Assembly (NCBI GenBank): GCA_014804385.1
Contig: JAAUZW010000031.1
Span: 24,552 to 39,140, forward strand
Direction: 5' to 3'
DNA: 14,589 nucleotides
From: Lachnospiraceae bacterium
GTDB taxonomy: Bacteria > Bacillota > Clostridia > Lachnospirales > Lachnospiraceae
Shown piece by piece: positions 1 through 5,912 of this stretch. Each line of letters starts with the position of its first letter. Within the stretch, counting starts at the first letter, position 1. The position numbers and the translations under genes are program-made. The notes under the pieces are model-generated. The model was not told the origin of the DNA, searched no databases, and was given only the letters and a program-made list of their open reading frames with translations.

Positions 1-419
1 TAAAGAGTGCCTCCAGGCAGATAGGCGCGTTGGATCTGGCACAGACGGCAGAGCAGATGGAAGCGGCCGGCAATGCGGAAAATGCAGCCCTGATTCATAA
101 GGTCACGCCGGGAATGTTGGAGGAGTACATGTTCTATAAGGGTATTCTGGCTCCTTATTTCACGAAGGCGGAGGAAGAACAGGGCGACCGGGCAGCGGCT
201 GATCAGGATGAGATGGAGACGCTCTTCGCTCAGATGGAAGAGGCCATGGAGAATCTGGATATGGATGCCATGGAGAAGGCGATTCAGGATATGGATCGGT
301 ATTCCTATGATGATTCTCAGCGGAAGTTTTTTGATGAATTGAAAAATGCCGTGGAGGATATTGACACGGAAGCGTGCGAGAAGATTATCGCTGAATGGAG
401 AGAGAAGCTTTGCAGATAG
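1..419 (+). CDS. Hybrid sensor histidine kinase, C-terminal end with Hpt domain (5' truncated)
   Basis: The reading frame is open from base 3 to the TAG at 417-419, with no start in the window, so this is the tail of a larger gene. The first residues (KSASRQIGALDLAQTAEQME) match the second half of the histidine phosphotransfer motif HxxK(S/G)(S/A), then the helix that follows it. The phosphorylated His should lie just upstream of base 1. Hpt domains relay phosphate from a receiver domain to a response regulator. After the Hpt helices comes an acidic, Glu/Asp/Met-rich helical tail of about 80 residues with two similar helical stretches. I recall such tails on large hybrid kinases of Lachnospiraceae. 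The internal TTG at base 30 is not a credible start, because the motif reads through it. Family assignment is fairly secure; the input signal cannot be judged here. Confidence 0.75.
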   Translation, partial: KSASRQIGALDLAQTAEQMEAAGNAENAALIHKVTPGMLEEYMFYKGILAPYFTKAEEEQGDRAAADQDEMETLFAQMEEAMENLDMDAMEKAIQDMDRYSYDDSQRKFFDELKNAVEDIDTEACEKIIAEWREKLCR

Positions 420-474
420 AATGATTAAAAAATGTATATTTTGTATATTTATGCTTTTCTTTCAAAGCGAGTTG

Positions 475-483
475 TGGTATGAT
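475..483 (+). promoter_or_regulatory. Possible extended -10 promoter for the first ABC operon
   Basis: TATGAT at 478-483 is preceded by TG at 475-476, an extended -10 arrangement. The correctly spaced -35 position (about 455-460, TTTTCT) is poor, as is common for extended -10 promoters. It would give a start near base 490 and a leader of roughly 35 bases before the permease. The 105-base gap after the kinase has no clear terminator. This is a prediction from consensus only. Confidence 0.35.
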
Positions 484-524
484 ATAGCGGACGTGGGGTA
501 ACGCATAGAAAGGGCGAAAGATAG

Positions 525-1214
525 ATGGCAGAGTGGGCATCGAATTTGAGTGATCAGTTTTATAAATGTTTTATTAAGGATGATCGTTACAAACTTCTGA
601 TAAGTGGTACCGGTGTGACGATTAAAGTTTCGCTCCTGGCTATCGTCCTTGGTATTCTGATCGGTATGTTGATTGTCCTGTGCAGTCTGTCAAAGAGAAA
701 ACTGCTCCGCTGTATCGGCGGCATTTATACGGATGTGATTCGGGGAACGCCTGCGGTGACACAGCTTATGATTATTTATTTTGTCATTTTTGCTTCGGTG
801 CAGCTGGATAAGTGGATTATTGCCGCTATCGCTTTCGGCATCAACTCCGGCGCTTATGTGTCCGAGATTATCCGCGCGGGGATTCTTTCTATTGATAAGG
901 GACAGACGGAGGCCGGCAGATCTCTGGGGCTCTCCGCGTTTCAGACTATGAGCAGGATTGTTGTTCCGCAGGCGGTAAAAAATATTTTCCCGGCACTGTG
1001 CAATGAATTTATTGTGTTGATCAAGGAGACAGCCATTGTTGGTTATGTAGGGTTGATGGACATTCAGAAGGCAGGAGATTTCATTAAGAGTGCGACATTT
1101 ATTGCCTTTATGCCGCTGATCGGAACGGCGATTATCTATTATGTACTGATCAAGCTGTTGACGCTGGCGCTTCGCAGGGTGGAAGAGAGACTGCGAAGGG
1201 CGGATGCAAGGTAA
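525..1214 (+). CDS. Amino acid ABC transporter permease (His/Glu/Gln/Arg family), system 1
   Basis: A 229-residue integral membrane protein forming the transmembrane pore of a polar amino acid uptake ABC transporter, probably as a homodimer. Several hydrophobic segments are visible (about residues 35-53, 80-92, 97-115 and 195-215). The conserved IRGTP motif is at about 72-76. The cytoplasmic EAA loop, which docks onto the ATPase, is at about 129-150 (EAGRSLGLSAFQ then PQA). Length is normal for the family. The start at 525 has a weak, distant AAGGG at 509-513. The ATPase gene follows after 12 bases and the binding protein closes the operon. The exact substrate cannot be assigned. Confidence 0.93.
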   Translation: MAEWASNLSDQFYKCFIKDDRYKLLISGTGVTIKVSLLAIVLGILIGMLIVLCSLSKRKLLRCIGGIYTDVIRGTPAVTQLMIIYFVIFASVQLDKWIIAAIAFGINSGAYVSEIIRAGILSIDKGQTEAGRSLGLSAFQTMSRIVVPQAVKNIFPALCNEFIVLIKETAIVGYVGLMDIQKAGDFIKSATFIAFMPLIGTAIIYYVLIKLLTLALRRVEERLRRADAR

Positions 1215-1226
1215 TCGGAGATTATT

Positions 1227-1949
1227 ATGATTAAAGTAAAGAACTTACATAAAAAATTTGACAGTCTGACGGTGCTTGACGGGATAGACGAGCACATCAC
1301 CCAGGGTGAAGTGGTGGTGGTGATCGGGCCTTCGGGCTCCGGTAAGAGCACTTTTTTGAGATGTCTTAATCTGTTGGAGACAGCCACCGAGGGAGAAATC
1401 TATGTAGACGATGAGTTGATCACGGCCCCAAAGGTGAATGTGAACCGGGTACGGCAGAAAATGGGCATGGTATTTCAGCAGTTTAATCTGTTTCCCCATC
1501 TGACCATTATGGAAAATATCACGCTGGCGCCGGTGCTCTTAAAGAAGCTCAGCAAGGAAGAGGCAATAAAGCGCGGTCAGGAGCTTTTGGAGCGGGTTAA
1601 TCTGGGCGAAAAGGCGGATGTCTATCCGGTACAGCTTTCCGGCGGACAGAAACAGCGTGTAGCTATTGCCAGGGCATTGGCGATGGATCCGGAGATCATG
1701 CTTTTTGACGAGCCGACTTCGGCGCTGGACCCGGAGATGGTGGGCGAGGTGCTGGATGTAATGAAGGATCTGGCAAAGTCCGGCATGACCATGGTGATCG
1801 TCACACACGAGATGGGATTTGCCAGAGAGGTGGCTTCCAGAGTTCTTTTCATAGATCAGGGCGTGGTCATGGAGAGCGGAACGCCGGAGGAGATTTTCGG
1901 TAATCCGCAGAATGAGCGGACAAAGAATTTCCTGAGCAAGGTATTATAA
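1227..1949 (+). CDS. Amino acid ABC transporter ATP-binding protein, system 1 (GlnQ-like)
   Basis: A 240-residue cytoplasmic ATPase that powers the adjacent permease. All catalytic motifs are intact: Walker A GPSGSGKST at residues 34-42, Q-loop in FQQFNLFPH near 83-91, signature LSGGQ at 137-141, Walker B IMLFDE at 157-162, D-loop SALD and the switch His in VTHE (about 194). Length and sequence fit the polar amino acid uptake (GlnQ/HisP/ArtP) subfamily. A GGAG at 1217-1220 sits six bases before the ATG. It is co-transcribed with the upstream permease. The binding protein gene lies 110 bases downstream, past a stem-loop. Confidence 0.96.
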   Translation: MIKVKNLHKKFDSLTVLDGIDEHITQGEVVVVIGPSGSGKSTFLRCLNLLETATEGEIYVDDELITAPKVNVNRVRQKMGMVFQQFNLFPHLTIMENITLAPVLLKKLSKEEAIKRGQELLERVNLGEKADVYPVQLSGGQKQRVAIARALAMDPEIMLFDEPTSALDPEMVGEVLDVMKDLAKSGMTMVIVTHEMGFAREVASRVLFIDQGVVMESGTPEEIFGNPQNERTKNFLSKVL

Positions 1950-1964
1950 TCGTGATGGCAATGA

Positions 1965-2022
1965 GCAGTGCACAGACAGCCCGTGTGCGAGGGAAATCGG
2001 AGATTTCCCGAGAATGCACTGC
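1965..2022 (+). other. Nested intercistronic stem-loop between ATPase and binding-protein genes
   Basis: The outer arms GCAGTGCA (1965-1972) and TGCACTGC (2015-2022) are perfect complements. Inside them GGGAAATC (1991-1998) and GATTTCCC (2002-2009) form a second perfect 8-bp stem with a GGA loop. GCACA (1970-1974) can also pair with TGTGC (1984-1988). No T-tract follows, so it is not a classical terminator. Its position just before the gene for the most abundantly needed subunit suggests a role in mRNA processing or stabilisation, as known for malE-malF; that role is inference. A TGATATAAA (2027-2035) just after it could also act as an extended -10. Confidence 0.55.
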
Positions 2023-2059
2023 GAATTGATATAAAAGAAATATAGAGGAGGAAAAAATT

Positions 2060-2833
2060 ATGAAAAAAGCAACAAAAGTTTTGACACTGGCGCTTGCCAT
2101 GGTAATGCTGGCTGGCGTGCTGACAGCCTGCGGCGGCGGTTCCAAGAGCGGCGATACGCTCACCTTTGGCACGAACGCAGAGTTCCCGCCCTTTGAATTC
2201 GTCACATCAAGCGGCGTGATCGGTGAGTATGACGGTATCGACATGGCGATCGCAAAGAAGATTGCTGATGAGAACGGCATGACAGCGGCGATTGAGAACA
2301 TGGAGTTTGACTCCCTTCTGATAGCGCTTCAGAACGGGCAGATCGATGCGGTCATCGCAGGTATGACAGCTACCGATGAGAGAAGAGAGACGGTGGATTT
2401 CTCCACGACCTATTACACAGCGACGCAGGTTATGATCGTGAAGGAAGACTCCGATATCGCTAAGGCTACAGATATGGCGGATAAGAAGATCTGCGTGGTG
2501 CAGGGTTATACCGGTGAGGTTTGTGTGCAGGAGATGGGTTATACCTATGAGGCTTTCAAGAAGGGTACGGAGGCTGTGCTGGAGCTGGTGAACGGCAAGT
2601 GTGATGTGGTCGTGATCGACTCCGCTACGGCGCAGAAGTATGTGGGCGACAACGAGGGCTTAAAGATCGTGGAGGATGCCTCTGCATTTGAGTCTGAGGA
2701 GTACGCGATCGCAGTCCGGAAGGGTAACACGGAGCTGCTTGATAAGATCAATAGTTCTATCGAGAAGATGCTCTCTGACGGCACGATCAATGAACTGGCT
2801 GTGAAGTACACGGAGGAAACGACTGCGGAGTAA
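2060..2833 (+). CDS. Amino acid ABC transporter substrate-binding lipoprotein, system 1
   Basis: A 257-residue extracytoplasmic solute-binding protein (family 3) that captures a polar amino acid and delivers it to the permease. The N-terminus is a lipoprotein signal with basic start, hydrophobic core and lipobox LTAC, lipidated Cys at residue 24. The domain order is normal: lobe 1 (about 33-126, with EFPPFEF and GMTATDER), hinge, lobe 2 (about 141-210, with VVQGYTGEV and VVVIDS), then the return to lobe 1. Arg108 in GMTATDER is at the position that binds the ligand carboxylate in this family, and Asp187 at the one contacting the amino group. A GAGGAGG site at 2045-2051 lies eight bases before the ATG. 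Confidence 0.95.
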   Translation: MKKATKVLTLALAMVMLAGVLTACGGGSKSGDTLTFGTNAEFPPFEFVTSSGVIGEYDGIDMAIAKKIADENGMTAAIENMEFDSLLIALQNGQIDAVIAGMTATDERRETVDFSTTYYTATQVMIVKEDSDIAKATDMADKKICVVQGYTGEVCVQEMGYTYEAFKKGTEAVLELVNGKCDVVVIDSATAQKYVGDNEGLKIVEDASAFESEEYAIAVRKGNTELLDKINSSIEKMLSDGTINELAVKYTEETTAE

Positions 2834-2846
2834 ATGCAGAAGAACC

Positions 2847-2876
2847 AAAGGCCCCGCCATTTGGCGGGGTCTTTTT
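2847..2876 (+). terminator. Strong rho-independent terminator after ABC system 1
   Basis: CCCCGCC (2852-2858) and GGCGGGG (2863-2869) form a perfect GC stem with an ATTT loop, extended by flanking G-U, G-C and A-T pairs and followed by CTTTTTG. It begins 13 bases after the binding-protein stop codon and closes that operon. Confidence 0.92.
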
Positions 2877-2893
2877 GCGGAAGTGAGGAAAAT

Positions 2894-3661
2894 ATGGGAG
2901 AAATGTTTATGAGGCATAAGAAAAAAATCATCGCATTCATATCCCTGCTGATTTTTTTGATTCTGACATTTTTCACTATAACTAAAAAAATCCGGTTCAA
3001 TCTGCTATTTGCGAATAAGTACGAGATTCGCGGCGTTGATGTTTCGCATTATCAGGGCGATATTGACTGGGGAAAGATGGCGGACGAAAACATTGACTTT
3101 GCCTATATCAAAGCGACAGAAGGGAGCAGTCATGTGGATGAGAAATTCCGTACCAATTGGGAGAATATAGCACGGACCGATCTGTGCTATGGAGCATATC
3201 ATTTTTTCAGCTTTGACAGTGCCGGTGAAACACAGGCGCAGAATTATATCTCCACAGTCGGCAGTCTGGACGGTAAACTGATTCCGGTTGTCGATGTGGA
3301 ATACTACGGCGGTAAGGAAAGCAGAAAAAACGAGCTGGACCGCAAAGCGATCACAAAGCAACTGGGCGTTCTCCTTCGCGCGCTGGAAGAGGAATATCAC
3401 ACGAAACCGATTATTTACACTACCTATTCGGCATACCACGATTTTATCGAAGGCGCCTTCAATGAGTATGATCTGTGGATCAGAAATGTCTATTATACGC
3501 CCGACATTGGCATGAAGGGACGCTGGCTTTACTGGCAGTATACAGATCGGGCGAAATTTGATGCATACGCCGGAGAGGAATCATATATTGATATGAATGT
3601 CTTTGCGGGCAGCAGAACAGAGTTTTTGAATATGCTTCTGTTATCGGGAAGTGATCGGTGA
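2894..3661 (+). CDS. Membrane-anchored GH25 muramidase (lysozyme)
   Basis: A 255-residue protein with a short basic N-terminus, one transmembrane anchor (about residues 12-30) and an extracytoplasmic GH25 domain (about 44-250). GH25 enzymes cleave the beta-1,4 bond between N-acetylmuramic acid and N-acetylglucosamine in peptidoglycan. Catalytic-site motifs are visible: GVDVSHYQG (Asp49), YIKATEG (about 71-77), GAYHFF and PVVDVE (Asp134, Glu136). No cell-wall binding repeats are present, so it probably acts on the cell's own wall. The frame is open from an ATG at 2834, but that would place the upstream terminator inside the gene. Starts at 2894 (GAGGA upstream) or 2909 (GGGAG eight bases upstream) are far more likely; 2909 cannot be excluded. 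Confidence 0.88.
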   Translation: MGEMFMRHKKKIIAFISLLIFLILTFFTITKKIRFNLLFANKYEIRGVDVSHYQGDIDWGKMADENIDFAYIKATEGSSHVDEKFRTNWENIARTDLCYGAYHFFSFDSAGETQAQNYISTVGSLDGKLIPVVDVEYYGGKESRKNELDRKAITKQLGVLLRALEEEYHTKPIIYTTYSAYHDFIEGAFNEYDLWIRNVYYTPDIGMKGRWLYWQYTDRAKFDAYAGEESYIDMNVFAGSRTEFLNMLLLSGSDR

Positions 3662-3690
3662 TAATTTTGGTGATTTGCGGCATACTAATG

Positions 3691-3731
3691 TGCGAGAAGG
3701 GACTGTCGTTTTGGGACAGTTCTTTCTTGCA
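3691..3731 (+). terminator. Long hairpin, probable terminator after the muramidase gene
   Basis: A 17-bp stem including several G-U pairs can form between 3691-3707 and 3715-3731. Its core is ACTGTC/GACAGT with the loop GTTTTGG. The 3' arm contains TTCTTTCTT, so the core stem followed by a U-rich run resembles a terminator. The hairpin ends 30 bases before the AGGAGG site of the next gene, so it could also influence that leader. Confidence 0.6.
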
Positions 3732-3772
3732 GGAAACGGATGATACGATTGATCGACAAAAGGAGGCCGCAT

Positions 3773-4204
3773 ATGGAAGACGATACAATTAAACTGCTGC
3801 GGGAGTGCAATGCAGGGATTAAAATGGGAATTTCTTCACTGGACGATGTGATGGAGCATGTACAGGACAGTAAGCTGGAAACTCTGCTTAAGAAGAGCAA
3901 GGACACGCACTGCATGCTGGGCGACAGGACCCATGAATATCTGAGGGAATGTCACGACGAAGGCAAGGAACCTGCGCCTATGGCAAAGGTGATGTCGTGG
4001 ATGAAGACCAATGTAAAGCTGGGCGGAGAGGATTCAGACAGAGTGGTGGCGGATCTGATCACGGATGGCTGCAATATGGGTGTTAAGACTCTTTATCGAT
4101 ACCTGCATCAATATCAGGCGGCAGATGAAAAGGCGAAGAAGATTGCCAAGGAAGTCATTGACGCGGAGGAGACTCTGGTGAAAGATATGAGAGAGTACCT
4201 GTAA
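3773..4204 (+). CDS. Small helical protein, ferritin-like / DUF2383-like four-helix bundle
   Basis: A 143-residue soluble protein without signal peptide or membrane segment, predicted almost entirely helical. Recognisable stretches are TIKLLRECNAGIKMG near the N-terminus, KVMSWMKTNVKL in the middle, and ITDGCNMGVKTLYRYL before the last helix. The pattern resembles small four-helix-bundle proteins of the DUF2383/ferritin-like group common in Clostridia. I do not see a complete set of di-iron ligands. Function is unknown; a stress or envelope role is only a guess. The start at 3773 is chosen because AGGAGG (3761-3766) lies six bases upstream. An in-frame ATG at 3740 has no such site. The gene is monocistronic, between two hairpins. 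Confidence 0.8.
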   Translation: MEDDTIKLLRECNAGIKMGISSLDDVMEHVQDSKLETLLKKSKDTHCMLGDRTHEYLRECHDEGKEPAPMAKVMSWMKTNVKLGGEDSDRVVADLITDGCNMGVKTLYRYLHQYQAADEKAKKIAKEVIDAEETLVKDMREYL

Positions 4205-4224
4205 CGGGTACTCTTTTTATTTTA
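4192..4224 (+). terminator. Rho-independent terminator overlapping the gene end
   Basis: AGAGTACC (4192-4199) pairs perfectly with GGTACTCT (4207-4214) and is followed by TTTTATTTTAT. The 5' arm encodes the last residues of the helical protein and its stop codon lies in the loop, so coding sequence and terminator are shared. Confidence 0.9.
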
Positions 4225-4228
4225 TACA

Positions 4229-4257
4229 TTTACTTTAGCATACTACTATGATAAAAT
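4229..4257 (+). promoter_or_regulatory. Promoter of ABC system 2
   Basis: TTTACT (4229-4234, four of six matches to the -35 consensus) and TAAAAT (4252-4257, five of six to the -10) are separated by 17 bases. The site sits just after a terminator and 38 bases before the start codon at 4295. An overlapping TATGAT at 4247-4252 is an alternative -10. Confidence 0.6.
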
Positions 4258-4294
4258 ACAAAAGTATTTGAAAACATTTTGGAGGAGGAAGATT

Positions 4295-5077
4295 ATGAAA
4301 AAGAAACTTGCAATGATTTTAGCAACATCCTTGACCTTGTGTGCGGCTCTAACGGGCTGCGGCGGCTCGGACAGTAAGGATATGGTGTATGCGGTGGAGG
4401 CCGGTTCTGCGGGCGAAGAAGTGGCGCAGGAGAAAGGCTTTCAGACAAATGCGGTGGCTTCACAGGCGGACGCTCTGATGGAAGTGGCTTCCGGCACATC
4501 GGATGCGGCGATCATCGATCTTCTGATGGCGGGTGCCATGATCGGAGAGGGGACCAGCTATCCGAATCTGGTACATACTGATGAGTTGACAACGGAGGAG
4601 TATGGCGTGGGCTGCCGTAAGGGCTCTGATCTGGCTTCCTATATCAACGCGGTGTTTGCAGAGACCTATGCGGACGGCTCCATGCAGGAGACGGCTACGA
4701 CCTACGGTGTGCAGGAGGCTTTAGTAGAGCAGAAGGCCTGTGAGTACACGGCTTCCGCTGACAGTGATGTGGCGTATATTCAGGGCAAGGGCACGCTGAT
4801 CGTAGGTATCACGGAGTTTGAGCCTATGGATTACAAAGACGCTTCCGGTGAGTGGATCGGTTTTGACGCGGATATGGCGCGTATCGTGGCGGATAAGCTG
4901 GGCGTGGAGGCACAGTTTGTGGTGATCGACTGGGATAATAAGATCATGGAGCTGGATTCCAACAATATCGATGTGGTGTGGAACGGCATGACATTGACGA
5001 ATGAAGTGACAGAGGCGATGGAGTGCACCAATGCCTACTGCAACAATGCACAGGTAATTGTAGTACCCGGGAAGTAA
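4295..5077 (+). CDS. Substrate-binding lipoprotein of ABC system 2 with circularly permuted lobes
   Basis: A 260-residue lipoprotein (lipobox LTGC, Cys22) of the family 3 solute-binding proteins, with its halves swapped. Residues about 31-145 (VYAVEAGSAGEEV; AAIIDLLMAGAMIGEG; EEYGVGCRKGSDL; TTYGVQEALVEQ) match the lobe 2 plus C-terminal return that normally end the chain. Residues about 158-257 (DVAYIQGKGTLIVGITEFEP; GFDADMA; VVWNGMTLT; NAQVIVV) match the lobe 1 sequence that normally follows the signal peptide. Each half occurs once, and the new ends fall at the interlobe hinge. The position equivalent to the ligand-binding Arg of GMTxTxxR is Val238, while Asp75 is kept. The start at 4295 follows GGAGGAGG (4281-4288). 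Intact permease and ATPase genes follow. It could be functional or a fortuitously open relic. Confidence 0.85.
   Translation: MKKKLAMILATSLTLCAALTGCGGSDSKDMVYAVEAGSAGEEVAQEKGFQTNAVASQADALMEVASGTSDAAIIDLLMAGAMIGEGTSYPNLVHTDELTTEEYGVGCRKGSDLASYINAVFAETYADGSMQETATTYGVQEALVEQKACEYTASADSDVAYIQGKGTLIVGITEFEPMDYKDASGEWIGFDADMARIVADKLGVEAQFVVIDWDNKIMELDSNNIDVVWNGMTLTNEVTEAMECTNAYCNNAQVIVVPGK
4370..4777 (+). repeat. Short direct repeat at the two rearrangement junctions
   Basis: The segment 4370-4390 (GACAGT, AAG, then GATATGGTGTAT) and the segment 4760-4777 (GACAGTGATGTGGCGTAT) agree at 16 of 18 bases once the single extra AAG codon is set aside. They encode DSKDMVY and DSDVAY, the stretch expected just after a lipobox. 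The coordinates span both copies; only the two ends are repeated. Confidence 0.6.
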
Positions 5078-5099
5078 GGCGGACACAGGGGAGAGAATT

Positions 5100-5186
5100 A
5101 TGAAAAGAAAATCTATGCAACAGCTCTGCGCACTTGTTGCGCTGAGCGTACCGCGCCATGCTGCTTACAGCATGTGTGCATCCTGA
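5100..5186 (+). pseudogene. Frameshifted lipoprotein signal-peptide relic / 28-codon leader
   Basis: An ATG at 5100 with a good GGGGAG site (5088-5093) opens a 28-codon frame ending in TGA at 5184-5186. Its start (MKRKSMQQLCALVALSV) is a typical lipoprotein signal, but the lipobox is missing in this frame. Shifting to the next frame around base 5150 gives AMLLTAC, a clear lipobox with Cys at 5173-5175. This indicates a signal peptide broken by a one-base shift, with no binding domain behind it. It sits exactly between the permuted binding protein and the permease, so it is probably debris of a former binding-protein gene copy. It may still be translated as a short leader. Confidence 0.6.
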
Positions 5187-5187
5187 T

Positions 5188-5244
5188 ACTTGCACCGTAT
5201 TTTTTCACGGAAAATTGTGTTGGGAAAGTCATGGAGGTGCAAGT
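5188..5244 (+). promoter_or_regulatory. Inverted repeat able to sequester the permease ribosome binding site
   Basis: ACTTGCACC (5188-5196) and GGTGCAAGT (5236-5244) are perfect 9-base complements separated by 39 bases. The 3' arm overlaps the GGAGG site (5233-5237) and ends directly at the permease ATG (5245). A smaller competing stem, CCGT (5195-5198) with ACGG (5207-5210), uses the end of the 5' arm. Folding of the long stem would hide the translation start. Confidence 0.45.
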
Positions 5245-5901
5245 ATGTTCTGGAGTGTAACACAAGCGCTGTTAGACGGTCTTTGGACCAGCTTTCAGAT
5301 CTTTATATTAACACTGCTTTTTTCCTTGCCGCTTGGGCTGATTCTGGCGTTCGGAGAGATGAGCCGTTTCCGTCTGCTGCGGGGACTGCTTCAGATTCTG
5401 GTGTGGATCATAAGAGGTACGCCGCTGATGCTGCAGCTCATTATCATTTTTTATGGCCCGGGACTTTGGCTGGGACATAATATCTGGAGCGGCAGCGAGG
5501 CCGGGCGGATCACAGCCACGGTGGTGGCGTTCAGCATCAACTATGCCTGTTATTTTTCCGTTATTTTTCGGGGCGGCATCGAGGGCGTTCCGGTCGGACA
5601 GAGAGAGGCGGGCGAAGTGCTGGGTATGACGAAGAGCCAGATTTTTTTCAGGGTCACACTTTTGCAGATGGTTAAGCGTGTGGTGCCGCCCATGTCCAAC
5701 GAAATCATCACGCTGGTGAAGGATACGTCGCTTGCACGGATCATCGCGGCCTACGAGCTCACCTTTGCGGGATATTCCTTTATGAAAAGTGACGGAATCA
5801 CCTGGCCGCTCTTTTACACGGGCGTGTTCTATCTGCTGTTTGGCGGAATTTTGACACTGTTGTTTAATTACATCGAGCGCAGGCTGGATTATTTCAGATA
5901 G
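5245..5901 (+). CDS. Amino acid ABC transporter permease, system 2
   Basis: A 218-residue integral membrane permease of the His/Glu/Gln/Arg family. Hydrophobic segments are at about 18-36, 48-70, 89-108 and 190-208. The IRGTP motif is at about 56-60 and the EAA loop at about 121-142 (EAGEVLGMTKSQ). NEIITLVKDTSL at about 152-163 is a further family signature. The start at 5245 is preceded by GGAGG (5233-5237). The frame is also open upstream to 5158, but that extension encodes the lipobox relic and not permease sequence. The ATPase gene follows after 11 bases. It is the normal partner of the permuted binding protein upstream. Confidence 0.93.
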   Translation: MFWSVTQALLDGLWTSFQIFILTLLFSLPLGLILAFGEMSRFRLLRGLLQILVWIIRGTPLMLQLIIIFYGPGLWLGHNIWSGSEAGRITATVVAFSINYACYFSVIFRGGIEGVPVGQREAGEVLGMTKSQIFFRVTLLQMVKRVVPPMSNEIITLVKDTSLARIIAAYELTFAGYSFMKSDGITWPLFYTGVFYLLFGGILTLLFNYIERRLDYFR

Positions 5902-5912
5902 GGGGAGAGGAA

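Noticed and set aside
1867..2301. A 144-codon minus-strand frame over the ATPase/binding-protein junction.
   Set aside because: It is antisense to two well-supported genes and crosses the intercistronic stem-loop; no domain is recognisable.
2834..2893. An ATG at 2834 as start of the muramidase gene.
   Set aside because: It would place the strong terminator at 2847-2876 inside the coding region and add residues without family similarity; starts at 2894 or 2909 have suitable ribosome sites.
5158..5244. A longer permease beginning at 5158 with a lipobox-like start.
   Set aside because: The permease family does not carry a lipoprotein signal. GGAGG before 5245 and family alignment favour the shorter start, and the extension is better explained as a frameshifted relic.
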